Part shown: one piece after another, positions 15,004 through 22,830 of the stretch
Position numbering within the stretch: position 1 is the first letter of the stretch
Layout of the letters: every line of letters starts with the position of its first letter
Source of the DNA: JAUZQZ01 sp964624255
GTDB lineage: Bacteria > Pseudomonadota > Zetaproteobacteria > Mariprofundales > Mariprofundaceae
NCBI GenBank assembly: GCA_964624255.1
Contig: CAZUWV010000018.1
Coordinates: forward strand, 1-24,774
DNA: 24,774 nt
Reading direction: 5' to 3'
Translations under genes and position numbers: made by a program
Notes under the pieces: model-generated
What the model was told of the DNA's origin: nothing
Databases searched by the model: none
Seen by the model: only the letters and a program-made list of their open reading frames with translations

Positions 15004-15032
15004 TTGAATATATGCAGGCTGAATAGCATTAT
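15004..15032 (+). promoter_or_regulatory. Predicted promoter of dksA
   Basis: TTGAAT (15004-15009) and CATTAT (15027-15032) are 17 bases apart, giving a start near 15039 and a leader of about 29 nt. CCGGAGG precedes the dksA ATG by six bases. Together with the rpsF promoter it accounts for the 308-base divergent gap 14760-15067. Confidence 0.45.
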
Positions 15033-15067
15033 GTATGGTGACACAATGAGGATTCCGGAGGCTTAAA

Positions 15068-15439
15068 ATGGTTTTGAGCAAAATGCAACTCGACAAATTT
15101 TCACAACAGCTCTCCGCATGGCGCAGGGAACTTGATGACGGACTGAATCAAACCATCCAGACCATGCATCAGGAAGAGCAAACTGCTTTTCCTGACCCGA
15201 CGGACCAGGCGACCATAGAAACAGATCGAAATTTTGACCTCCGCATCCGTGACCGTGAACGCAAACTGATCAAAAAGATTGATCAGGCTATGGGCCGCAT
15301 CAAGGATGGCAGTTTCGGCGCTTGCGAAAGCTGCGGTGGAGACATCAGCGTGAAACGTTTGCAAGCCAGGCCAGTCACCACATTGTGCATTGACTGCAAA
15401 ACATCCCAGGAAATCGAAGAACGTACCCGTATCGACTGA
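15068..15439 (+). CDS. dksA: RNA polymerase-binding transcription factor DksA (short form)
   Basis: A 123-residue secondary-channel regulator that works with ppGpp to control rRNA and amino-acid promoters. The coiled-coil domain has the acidic tip DPTDQA (D43, D46, A48), equivalent to the essential D71/D74/A76 of E. coli. It is followed by RDRERKLIKKIDQAMGRI and a full four-cysteine zinc finger, CESC (C86, C89) and CIDC (C107, C110). The N-terminal part is about 28 residues shorter than in E. coli. It is divergent from rpsF and converges on rimI with only seven bases between the stops. Confidence 0.93.
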   Translation: MVLSKMQLDKFSQQLSAWRRELDDGLNQTIQTMHQEEQTAFPDPTDQATIETDRNFDLRIRDRERKLIKKIDQAMGRIKDGSFGACESCGGDISVKRLQARPVTTLCIDCKTSQEIEERTRID

Positions 15440-15446
15440 CTGGCTT

Positions 15447-15902
15447 TCACATATCGTAGCGCATAAGCAGCGCATCTTCACGAGGGGACCCGGCGGCAGC
15501 ATTCTGCGTATAGTAATGCTTGCGTGTGCCTCTGACACGAAAACCAAGACCGCTGTAAAGGCGTTGTGCCGCCACATTGGATGCCCGCACCTCCAGCCAG
15601 ACGTGGTGCATGCCTTCGCGGTGTTTTTTATCCAGTACATATCGGGTCAGCCATAATCCCAGCCCCCGTCGACGAAACGCGGGTACGACGGCCAGTTGCA
15701 TGATATGCACATCATCCAGTACATCCTGCCCGAGATAATAGGCAAGCAGTTCTCCATGGGTGGCATACCACACATTCAGGTCGTAACCATGCTTGATGAC
15801 GTCAGAAATCGCCTGATGCGACCATGCCTCAGCGAATGAGCCCATATTCAGTTCGAAAACGGCTTGCAGATCATCCTGCATGGCAGGACGAATATCTTCC
15901 AT
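15447..15902 (-). CDS. rimI: Ribosomal-protein-alanine N-acetyltransferase RimI-like GNAT
   Basis: A 151-residue GNAT acetyltransferase. Motif A, the acetyl-CoA pyrophosphate loop, is MQLAVVPAFRRRGLGLWLT (the R-R-G-L-G form of Q/RxxGxG/A). It is followed by WLEVRASNVAAQRLYSGLGF and an ending FRVRGTRKHYY typical of RimI, which acetylates the N-terminus of ribosomal protein S18 or other proteins. The start is ATG 15902, 11 bases after the topA stop. The open frame runs 16 codons further into topA but that part does not resemble the family. No clear SD. The paralogous GNAT families are hard to separate by eye, so the exact substrate is tentative. Confidence 0.83.
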   Translation of the reverse strand: MEDIRPAMQDDLQAVFELNMGSFAEAWSHQAISDVIKHGYDLNVWYATHGELLAYYLGQDVLDDVHIMQLAVVPAFRRRGLGLWLTRYVLDKKHREGMHHVWLEVRASNVAAQRLYSGLGFRVRGTRKHYYTQNAAAGSPREDALLMRYDM

Positions 15903-15913
15903 ACTGATAGTTT

Positions 15914-18187
15914 TTATATGGTTTTGGAGGTCTCGACCTGCTCGCGCCAATCACACCCTTCCCCGGCGCATACATGTTCCAGCCCGCGCCTCTTGGTAAT
16001 CTTTTCCGTGACAAACGGGGCGCCGCATTGCGGGCAAGGTTGATCAATCGGCTTGTTCCACAGCGCCTTTTTGCATTTGGGATAGGTGGAACAGGAATAA
16101 AAAATCTTGCCGCGACGGGATTTCTTCTCCAGAAATGTCCCCTTGCCACATTCAGGACAGGGGATGCCGGTGTCCTTCGGCTTCTCCATCGGTTGAATAT
16201 TTTTGCATTCTGGATAAGCCGAACATCCGAGAAATTTACCGTAGCGGCCACGCTTAATAACCATCGGAGCTCCGCATTTATCGCATTTCTGATCGGACAT
16301 CTCGGGTTCAGCCTGCTCTTCGTCACTGCCGCCCAATGGCTGGGAATGCTTGCATTCAGGATAGCCTGTACAGGCCAGAAAACGCCCGAAGCGCCCCAGC
16401 TTGATAGCCATGGGCTTGCCGCATTCAGGGCAAACCTGGTCGGTTTCCTCGTGGGTAACATCGGAACGTTTCACGTTCTCCATGGTGTGGTCTACGCGTT
16501 CCTTGAATGGCGTCCAGAATTCGCGCAATAATGGTTTCCATTCCGCCTCGCCGCGCGCTACAGCATCCAGTTTATCCTCAATATCCGCCGTAAAGCCGGT
16601 CTCCACGATGTCGGCAAAGTATTTTGTCAGGAATTTACTGACGATTTCGCCAATATCGGTGGGTACAAAACGTTTTCGCTCCATTTCCACATAGTTACGG
16701 GTCCGTAATACATTCAGAACCGAAGCGTAGGTGGAGGGTCGGCCGATACCATGACTTTCAAGCTCCTTGACCAGACTGGCTTCGCTAAAACGCGGCTTGG
16801 GTTCGGTAAAATGCTGTCTGGCCTCAGCTTTTTCAATCTGGACGGATTCGCCTTCCGTCAAGGGTGGCAGCATACCGGTATCCTCCTCCTTGCCAGGCTC
16901 GTCGCGTCCTTCCAGGTATAGCTTGCGGAAACCATCGAAGGCGATGGTCGAACCTGTGGCGCGTAGCATCGCATCATCCGATGTGATATCGGCACTGACC
17001 TGATCCAGAACGGCGGGGGACATCTGACAAGCCAGCGCTCGTTTCCAGATGAGTTCATACAACCGGGCCGCATCGGTATCAAGTACATTCTCCATTGCCT
17101 GTGGCGTGCGTGCAATCAGGGTAGGCCGGATGGCTTCATGCGCTTCCTGCGCATTTTTGCTTTTGGTTTTGAAATGACGCGGCTTGTCCGGCAGGTAATC
17201 GGCACCGAAATGCTCCGTGATATGCGCACGCATATCAGTCATGGACTCCTCAGCCAACGATACCGAATCGGTTCTCATATAAGTAATCAGGCCGGTACGT
17301 TCACCACCCACATCAATGCCTTCATACAGTTTTTGCGCCAGTTGCATAGTTTTTCGCGCCGTGAACCCCAACTTGCGTGCAGCCTCCATTTGCAAGGTTG
17401 AGGTAATAAACGGAGGCGACGGATGCTGCCGTTTCTTCTTCTTGCTAACGCTGGCGACGGTGAAGATGCCCGCCTTGACCCTGCGCTCGGCGGCGCGGGC
17501 GACAACACCGTCGGCCAGCGCAAACTTCCCCAGGTTTTTACCGTCCAGTGCATGGAGCCTGGCCTTGAATATACCATGAGGCGCACTACACTCCGTTTCT
17601 ACATCCCAATATTCCCTGGGTACGAACGCACGAATCTCCTGTTCACGTTCGCAAATCAGGCGCAAGGCAACCGACTGTACCCTGCCAGCAGACAACCCCG
17701 TCTTGACCTTGCGCCATAACAGCGGTGACAGGGTAAACCCGACCAGATAATCCAGCGCGCTGCGTGCCTGTTGTGCATCCACCAGTTGATAATCAATGCT
17801 GCGCGGATGCGCGATGGCTTCGGTAATGGCCCTCTTGGTAATTTCGTGGAAAGTGATGCGCTCCACCGTTTTATCCTTCAACGCGCCGCGCCGTGCCAGT
17901 TCCTCACTGACATGCCAGGCTATGGCCTCACCTTCGCGGTCCAGATCGCTGGCGAGGATCAGCGTATCGGCCTTCTTCAGGGCATTCTCGATGGCATCGA
18001 GGCGCTTTTTTTTGTCCGCGATCACTTCATAGTGTAGCGCAAAGTCCTGTTCAGGATCCACCGAACCGTTCTTCTTGGGAAACGCACGGACGTGGCCATA
18101 AGAGGCCAATACCTTATAGCCTTTCCCAAGATATTTTTCGATGGTCTTGGCCTTGGCCGGTGACTCCACGACGACAACGGAACTCAT
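15914..18187 (-). CDS. topA: DNA topoisomerase I
   Basis: A 757-residue type IA topoisomerase that relaxes negative supercoils. The Toprim domain begins MSSVVVVESPAKAKTIEKYL and has the metal motif DLDREGEAIAWH (D81, D83, E85). The active-site tyrosine is Y303 in TGLITYMRTDSVSL, and KSKNAQEAHEAIRPT follows. The C-terminus has four zinc-ribbon repeats, opening CPECGKPM, CDKCGAPM, CPECGKGT and CPQCGAPF; the last ends CAGEGCDW. The start is ATG 18187, preceded by GAGAGAGG at eight bases. A terminator separates it from dprA, and a family A repeat lies 58 bp upstream. Confidence 0.97.
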   Translation of the reverse strand: MSSVVVVESPAKAKTIEKYLGKGYKVLASYGHVRAFPKKNGSVDPEQDFALHYEVIADKKKRLDAIENALKKADTLILASDLDREGEAIAWHVSEELARRGALKDKTVERITFHEITKRAITEAIAHPRSIDYQLVDAQQARSALDYLVGFTLSPLLWRKVKTGLSAGRVQSVALRLICEREQEIRAFVPREYWDVETECSAPHGIFKARLHALDGKNLGKFALADGVVARAAERRVKAGIFTVASVSKKKKRQHPSPPFITSTLQMEAARKLGFTARKTMQLAQKLYEGIDVGGERTGLITYMRTDSVSLAEESMTDMRAHITEHFGADYLPDKPRHFKTKSKNAQEAHEAIRPTLIARTPQAMENVLDTDAARLYELIWKRALACQMSPAVLDQVSADITSDDAMLRATGSTIAFDGFRKLYLEGRDEPGKEEDTGMLPPLTEGESVQIEKAEARQHFTEPKPRFSEASLVKELESHGIGRPSTYASVLNVLRTRNYVEMERKRFVPTDIGEIVSKFLTKYFADIVETGFTADIEDKLDAVARGEAEWKPLLREFWTPFKERVDHTMENVKRSDVTHEETDQVCPECGKPMAIKLGRFGRFLACTGYPECKHSQPLGGSDEEQAEPEMSDQKCDKCGAPMVIKRGRYGKFLGCSAYPECKNIQPMEKPKDTGIPCPECGKGTFLEKKSRRGKIFYSCSTYPKCKKALWNKPIDQPCPQCGAPFVTEKITKRRGLEHVCAGEGCDWREQVETSKTI

Positions 18188-18244
18188 GAATAATACCTCT
18201 CTCTCAAGTAGCATTTAGTCTTGATGCCTTCTTTTCGCTTTCCG

Positions 18245-18309
18245 GAGAACCAATTGTAAAACGCGTGAGCGGCGATTGGCTTCCTCACCCAGGGTTTTGC
18301 GATTCGCTC
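18245..18309. repeat. Family A palindromic repeat, minimal copy 3 (about 65 bp)
   Basis: The left part, TTGTAAAACGCGTGAGCGGC onward to TTCCTCAC (18255-18288), matches the left end of copies 1 and 2 with few changes. It joins directly to CCCAGGGTTTTGCGATTCGCTC (18288-18309), a diverged right end (CCCAGAGTTTTGCAAGAGGCTC in the others). The whole interior is missing, leaving one short hairpin. It sits between the dprA terminator and topA, in the same orientation relative to topA as copies 1 and 2 have to tRNA-Pro and argS. Confidence 0.75.
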
Positions 18310-18315
18310 CGAAGA

Positions 18316-18343
18316 GTAAAAAGGCCGCAAGCGGCCTTTTTAC
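18316..18343. terminator. Bidirectional-looking intrinsic terminator after dprA
   Basis: A perfect 13-bp inverted repeat, GTAAAAAGGCCGC-AA-GCGGCCTTTTTAC, gives a GC-rich stem with an A-tract before it and a T-tract after it on both strands. It lies 32 bp downstream of the dprA stop, so topA and rimI need their own promoter. Confidence 0.85.
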
Positions 18344-18375
18344 AACATCATTGACTTTAATTCGGAAAAACGGCT

Positions 18376-19473
18376 TTACCCGCCGCCCATGGCGTAGCGG
18401 CTGCCGGGCAGGCTTTCCACAACACCGAGTAGCTCAAGCGCGAGCAAGATGGGGGAAAGTTCGGGGACGGTCAAGCCGCAGTATCGGGATAGCGCGTCGA
18501 TGTGCATGATTTCGCCTCGGAGGGTCTTGAGAATCTCCGCTTCCGGTATATTGGCAGGCTTATAATGTGAAACCTTTGAGTGCGTCGGATCGGCATGCCA
18601 CCTGAGGGTGCGCAGAATATCCTCCGGGGATTCCACCAGGGCCGCTCCATCGCGAATCAGCTGATGGCAGCCCGCATGGTAACCCGACAGAACGGAACCG
18701 GGGACAGCCATTACCTCTCGCCCATAACTCGTAGCCTGGCGGGCGGTAATGAGCGAGCCGGATCGAATATCTGCCTCCATCACCAGCGTGGCCGTAGCCA
18801 GACCTGCAATAATCCGGTTGCGCCTGGGAAAATGTTCGGGGCGTGCTTCCATTTCCGGCAAAAATTCGCTGATGACACATCCATGGTTGGCTACAGCCGC
18901 AACCTGGCGCTGTTGTTCGGGATTAAAGGATGCGGCCAACCCGCAACCCAGCACAGCAATGGTGGGTGCATTATTACCTTCCAGAGTCCCGCCGTGCGCC
19001 GCAGCATCAACGCCATAAGCCATACCGCTGACAATACCAATACCGCGCCCGGCCAGGGAACGACACCACCGCCGGGTCAGCATGCGCCCCTCCCGGCTAG
19101 CTTTGCGCGCACCCACAACCGCCAATAATTTCGGATGGTTCAGGGTTATCGGGTCACCTTTGACAAACATCACCAGCGGCGCGTCATCCATAGCGTCGAA
19201 TGCAGGCCAGGTTTCATCATCCGGACAAATGACGGTAATGGCGCTTGCTTCGCACTGTCTGAGGATATGTGACGCCTGATCTGGACCCGATTGTTTAAGC
19301 ACTTGAATGAGCTTGTCTCCGATACTGTCGATATGCCGCCAGTCCGCCGGGCTGTTACCCCACACAGCCGCAATGGAGCCACTGGCGCCAACCAGTTGGC
19401 GACCAATACGAGGGCCGATGCCATGTATCAGACTGAGCCGCAGCCAGCCTGATACCGCGCGGCTAGCCGGCAT
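18376..19473 (-). CDS. dprA: DNA-processing protein DprA (Smf)
   Basis: A 365-residue protein that protects incoming single-stranded DNA and loads RecA during natural transformation. The N-terminal helical/HhH region has LSLIHGIGPRIGRQLV (14-29). The Rossmann core starts LLAVVGARKASREG and has SGMAYGVDAAAHGGTLEG, IAVLGCGLAASFNPEQ, FPRRNRIIAGLA and SGSLITARQATSYGREVMAVPG. The C-terminal winged-helix-like domain is about 300-365. The start at ATG 19473 lies inside the end of a small ORF and lacks an SD, so coupling is likely. In many gammaproteobacteria a DUF494 gene (smg) follows; here a repeat and terminator stand in its place. Confidence 0.95.
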   Translation of the reverse strand: MPASRAVSGWLRLSLIHGIGPRIGRQLVGASGSIAAVWGNSPADWRHIDSIGDKLIQVLKQSGPDQASHILRQCEASAITVICPDDETWPAFDAMDDAPLVMFVKGDPITLNHPKLLAVVGARKASREGRMLTRRWCRSLAGRGIGIVSGMAYGVDAAAHGGTLEGNNAPTIAVLGCGLAASFNPEQQRQVAAVANHGCVISEFLPEMEARPEHFPRRNRIIAGLATATLVMEADIRSGSLITARQATSYGREVMAVPGSVLSGYHAGCHQLIRDGAALVESPEDILRTLRWHADPTHSKVSHYKPANIPEAEILKTLRGEIMHIDALSRYCGLTVPELSPILLALELLGVVESLPGSRYAMGGG

Positions 19474-19648
19474 GATTCACAGGTTGGTGTCTGTAACGAA
19501 ATAACATACCCATTTCTCCATCCAGCCTACGCACCATCTCGACGCGTTGCTCAATCACAAAACATTCGATGTAGAAAGGCTACATCTCATGATTTTGTTC
19601 AATCGCATCACGACAATCTGGTACATATTCAGGCGTATAAATGATCAT
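19463..19648 (-). pseudogene. Small ORF between lysM gene and dprA, interrupted by an in-frame TAG
   Basis: From ATG 19648, 19 bases after the lysM-gene stop, one frame runs 61 codons to a TAG (19465-19463) that overlaps the dprA start, as operon genes do. It is broken by a single TAG at codon 23. The first part begins MIIYTPEYVPDCRDAIEQNH. The second part begins PFYIECFVIEQRVEMVRRLD and ends in NHAG. Spacing and the clean shared frame suggest a small gene with an amber mutation; alternatively the second half is translated alone from GTG or ATG, or this is chance. I recognise no family. An SD is not evident. Confidence 0.4.
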
Positions 19649-19663
19649 GTTATTTCGCTACAG
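19491..19663. repeat. Terminal-inverted-repeat element C (173 bp)
   Basis: CTGTAACGAAATAACAT (19491-19507) and its inverse (19647-19663) match at 16 of 17 positions. In the middle a hairpin, GATGTAG-AAAGG-CTACATC (19569-19587), is extended by CAT/ATG and ACAAAA/TTTTGT, so the segment is an imperfect palindrome. It nearly coincides with the interrupted small ORF. No target duplication is visible. Part of its left arm recurs at 22831-22863. Confidence 0.6.
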
Positions 19664-19667
19664 CCAC

Positions 19668-20756
19668 TTAGTGTCTAACCTGGTTGTGCACCGAATCCCC
19701 CAGGTTGATTGGACCTGTGGATTCAGTTATCAGCGCAATGGATGCATCCTGCTGCGGAACCAGCACCATTAACGCACCAACTTTTTCCTTCGGCAGCGCT
19801 ACCATTTTACCGCTGATCGTATCGCGAATCATGCGGCCCGCCCTGTACACTGAAAGAATGGCTCCGGCCTTCATGCCATCTTCCAAACCCAGGCTGATAC
19901 CAATAATCTGATGCTGACCAGCTTCCGTGGCATCGTTGCGGATATACAGCACGCGGCCATTTACCGGGTGCGGGGGGTAGCTGGGAGTAATGTGAGTATC
20001 GCTGTTATGCGCAGGTCTGAGCCGATCACCGCGAGAAATCTCCTCAAACGACTTGATGACACGTCCCCTGGCTATTCCGTGTGATTGGGAAATAACTTCT
20101 ATCTGGCCCAGATGATTCACCAGCACACCCGTCACTTTTCCCGTTTTTGGATCATGGATTGGATGGCTCGCGCGAAAAACATCGAACATGTCACCTTCAT
20201 TTACGGGAGAGCTAAATTTGAGGTAAACCTCATCGTTGGCGCCATAGTTGATGCGCTCATTCGAAGAACCGAGAATATATCCGACACCCTGCACCGCCCC
20301 GGGCGAAATAAAATCATGCCGTCTCAAGGCAGTAACCAGAAGACTGGAATCAACGGGCGCCTCCAGACGTTCCACTGGCTTGATGTGTACCGATGGCTGT
20401 AACCGTGCCACTGTCGGCTCACCTGTTCGCCCCGCTTTCTCCTTTTGGATGTTAAGCCAGATCTTATTGCCTGGATAAATCAGGTCGGGGTTGCTGATAT
20501 AATGGTTGAGCTCCCATATCCTCAGCCATTTTTTCGGTTTTTTGAAGAAGTAATTGGCAATATCCCAGAGTGTGTCGCCCTTCTTGACAGTATAGGGCTG
20601 GGGAAGGTGGGGTTTGATGTCGGAGGCGGTCACATGGCCCGGTAGCGTCAGCTCACTCGCGGATACCCATGGCGACAATACTTGCGAAAGCATGAGCACG
20701 GGAAATGCGCACAATAGCCACAACAGGAAGGTAGCTGGTTTGTCTTGAAGTTTCAT
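19668..20756 (-). CDS. Exported LysM-domain protein
   Basis: A 362-residue envelope protein. A signal peptide spans about 1-33 (FLLWLLCAFPVLMLSQVLSP, cleavage after VSA). The LysM domain lies at about 54-102, opening YTVKKGDTLWDIANYFFKKP and ending NPDLIYPGNKIWLN; LysM binds peptidoglycan. The remaining 250 residues contain repeated beta-rich segments with the motif GDxxDVFRA/GAILSVYRA (about 190 and 310) but no catalytic domain I know. This architecture, upstream of dprA, is a widespread gammaproteobacterial arrangement. A promoter precedes it, and the interrupted small ORF follows 19 bases after the stop. Confidence 0.9.
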   Translation of the reverse strand: MKLQDKPATFLLWLLCAFPVLMLSQVLSPWVSASELTLPGHVTASDIKPHLPQPYTVKKGDTLWDIANYFFKKPKKWLRIWELNHYISNPDLIYPGNKIWLNIQKEKAGRTGEPTVARLQPSVHIKPVERLEAPVDSSLLVTALRRHDFISPGAVQGVGYILGSSNERINYGANDEVYLKFSSPVNEGDMFDVFRASHPIHDPKTGKVTGVLVNHLGQIEVISQSHGIARGRVIKSFEEISRGDRLRPAHNSDTHITPSYPPHPVNGRVLYIRNDATEAGQHQIIGISLGLEDGMKAGAILSVYRAGRMIRDTISGKMVALPKEKVGALMVLVPQQDASIALITESTGPINLGDSVHNQVRH

Positions 20757-20788
20757 GTAACCCCCTGCCGGAAACAGTACGTTTTCAG

Positions 20789-20817
20789 ATCATATCGTAA
20801 CGCCGCATCTGAGACAA
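20789..20817 (-). promoter_or_regulatory. Predicted promoter of the lysM gene
   Basis: TTGTCT (20817-20812) and TATGAT (20794-20789) on the minus strand are separated by 17 bases, each with at least four of six consensus positions. The predicted start is near 20782, about 26 nt before the ATG. It lies in the short gap after plsY. Confidence 0.55.
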
Positions 20818-20834
20818 GATCGACTGACCTGTCG

Positions 20835-21428
20835 CTATTTTTGCCCAACTCTATCTTCTTCCCGCGCCATCATACGGCGAATATTACCCTGATGGCGTAT
20901 CAACATGAGCAGGCAAAACAGGGTGGAAGCGCTTATACAGGCGGTCGAAGCATGCAATAGCCATGCCGATACAGGCAAGGTGAATCCAGCCATGATTGAT
21001 GCCAACGCGACATAACGCCACGTTCCCAACACCAGTAACCATACACAAAAAGCAATGGCGGCAATCCATGGTTGCCAAGGCAGTAATACGCCAAACATGG
21101 TGGCAACGCCCTTGCCTCCCCTAAAGCCAATATATATAGGAAAAATGTGCCCCAAAAAAGCAGCGACGGCAATCAATGCAACCACACTTTCACTAGCGGC
21201 ATGCGCAACAGCCCATGCAACGGGTAAAGCCCCCTTGCCGACATCTGCGGCCAATGTCAGCAGACCAATGGCTTTTCCGCCCGTGCGCGACACGTTGGTG
21301 GCACCTATATTACCACTACCGTGCTCGCGCGGATCCTTGCCAGTCAGCCAGCGCGTCAACAGCAGCCCGGAAGGAATGGCGCCAAGCAGGTAAGCCACGA
21401 TAATCAGAAAAATATACTCATGGGTCAA
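20835..21428 (-). CDS. plsY: Acyl-phosphate:glycerol-3-phosphate acyltransferase PlsY
   Basis: An inner-membrane acyltransferase that starts phospholipid synthesis by moving an acyl group from acyl-phosphate to glycerol-3-phosphate. Five membrane helices are visible, and the three conserved loops are present: GSGNIGATNVSRTGG, GHIFPIYIGFRGGKGVAT and a C-terminal HQGNIRRM. The frame is open to TTG 21491 (218 aa), but the first 21 residues are polar and unlike PlsY. I prefer TTG 21428 (197 aa), immediately before the first helix and overlapping the stop of a 13-codon upstream ORF. The start remains uncertain. Confidence 0.92.
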   Translation of the reverse strand: MTHEYIFLIIVAYLLGAIPSGLLLTRWLTGKDPREHGSGNIGATNVSRTGGKAIGLLTLAADVGKGALPVAWAVAHAASESVVALIAVAAFLGHIFPIYIGFRGGKGVATMFGVLLPWQPWIAAIAFCVWLLVLGTWRYVALASIMAGFTLPVSAWLLHASTACISASTLFCLLMLIRHQGNIRRMMAREEDRVGQK

Positions 21429-21466
21429 TTGTTCAGGATCCACTTCAACATTGAATAGATTAGCAT
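21425..21466 (-). CDS. Candidate 13-codon upstream ORF coupled to plsY
   Basis: AAAGGAG followed at 9-10 bases by ATG (21466) opens the peptide MLIYSMLKWILNN. Its TGA overlaps the proposed plsY TTG as TTGA. It is in a different frame from plsY. This is the best SD-start pair in the region, which is why I list it; there is no independent evidence that it is translated. Confidence 0.3.
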   Translation of the reverse strand: MLIYSMLKWILNN

Positions 21467-21638
21467 TATTGTCGTCTCCTTTTGCAGCCAACGTCGCAAA
21501 TCGTCGCCCAGCCCCATGTATTTTGTCGGGCGTCGCCGCTATCGTGCATAAATCGAAACGTCTTCATTGGAACGCTCCCTCCCATTTAGCAAAATGGTAG
21601 CCTTGCATGCTTCATACCTCAACCAGGAGAAAATTCGA

Positions 21639-21680
21639 ATGCATACGGAACCAAAGTGTAACCTATTCAGTGGTTGTTAG
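21639..21680 (+). CDS. Candidate 13-residue peptide upstream of the membrane-protein gene
   Basis: AGGAG lies 9 bases before ATG 21639, opening MHTEPKCNLFSGC then TAG. It lies in the 282-base gap between plsY and the membrane-protein gene, which otherwise shows only a small CCATTT/AAATGG hairpin (21590-21605) and no gene. It could be a leader peptide or chance. Confidence 0.2.
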   Translation: MHTEPKCNLFSGC

Positions 21681-21773
21681 TATCCATACGGCGCTCTACA
21701 CTGCCAAGTAGGGCATCGGGCCCTGTCGGGTAAGGGTTGCGAGGAAAAAATAGAGTAGAGGGAGAATTGTCCA

Positions 21774-22784
21774 TTGCGTTACTTTAACCAGAGTCAAATG
21801 ATGGTCGCCGCGCGTAGCGCCCTGAAGCCTTCATTCATTATCACCATGGCGGGAACCATTATTATCGCGGTGGTTATCTACGGTGCCTTTAGCATGGGCG
21901 GCGCATCCGACACCAGCGAAATCTTTCTCCGTTTTATTGGCGGCGTTGCCTGTTTGCTGTGGATGTTGTTTGGTCTGACGGCACTGGCCCGACAAATATA
22001 TATCGGTATACAGGGGCAATCCGTCCCGAACACCAGGCAGGCCATGTGCTTCGCATGGTCGCGTGCCCGGTCCCTGCTATTGCTACCAGCCTGGATCGCG
22101 GGTGGCCTACTGACATTGTTGTTGGCGGAGTTATTCATCCTGATGTTAGCCAGGATTCCGGGCCTTGGTTTAATCTGGCTGGCATTGGTGGACGTACCGC
22201 TGCTGCTGCTTAACACAGTGGTCGCTACGAGCTTGCTGCTGGCGTTATTCAACATCGCCGCCCGCGTAGCAATTTCACAAGTAGATACCAACGCGCTACG
22301 CAATATTCTATGGCGGCTGCTGCGTCAACGGTTACCGGAACTGTTGATTTACAATCTTGGCGGCGCGCTGGCAACACTGCTGGTCGCCGCCCTGGCACTT
22401 TCCCCCATCTGGCTGGGATTCCAGATCACATGGGGGTTGGGGCATAGTGTAGCAGGACCACAAATGGCGGCCATTCAGGCCTCTACCGGATTTTGGGGAG
22501 GGATCGCACACCTTGTTACCCTGGTTGTCTTCGGCGGTTTGCTGGCTGCCATTGCCAGCATTCCGGGTATCGTGATAACGCATATGACATTACGGGTACA
22601 CATGGCGCTGGACGAGCCGAAAACGAAGAAAGCTGCCGCAAAAAAAACGGAGGCTGCCAGCCACCGCACAGCAAAATCGTCCATACCTCGTTCTGTAAAA
22701 AAGGGGGTGCCTGCAGACAATGAAACCAGAGAAAAGGGAGTCGCCGCGGAAGCACCGGCCCCCAAACCTGCTGAAACGGATTAG
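21774..22784 (+). CDS. Six-helix membrane protein with Lys/Ala-rich cytoplasmic tail, family not recognised
   Basis: 336 residues with hydrophobic segments at about 21-41, 51-71, 99-126, 133-163, 189-218 and 241-270. A 55-residue hydrophilic tail follows, rich in Lys, Ala, Glu and Pro (starting DEPKTKKAAAKKTEAASHR). I see no transporter signature, catalytic motif or signal peptide. The start is TTG 21774 with GGGAGA nine bases upstream; M9 and M10 are alternatives. It is divergent from plsY and 88 bp upstream of the acyl-CoA ligase gene on the same strand, so a lipid-related or envelope role is conceivable but only by position. Confidence 0.75.
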   Translation: MRYFNQSQMMVAARSALKPSFIITMAGTIIIAVVIYGAFSMGGASDTSEIFLRFIGGVACLLWMLFGLTALARQIYIGIQGQSVPNTRQAMCFAWSRARSLLLLPAWIAGGLLTLLLAELFILMLARIPGLGLIWLALVDVPLLLLNTVVATSLLLALFNIAARVAISQVDTNALRNILWRLLRQRLPELLIYNLGGALATLLVAALALSPIWLGFQITWGLGHSVAGPQMAAIQASTGFWGGIAHLVTLVVFGGLLAAIASIPGIVITHMTLRVHMALDEPKTKKAAAKKTEAASHRTAKSSIPRSVKKGVPADNETREKGVAAEAPAPKPAETD

Positions 22785-22830
22785 CCACAAAGCCTCCTGC
22801 AACGCTCCGGGTGGATAAGGAGCTATAAAT

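Noticed and set aside
14760..15044. 95-codon upstream extension of rpsF
   Set aside because: It contains the predicted promoter, and S6 homologues start at the YYETIFIVNPD segment.
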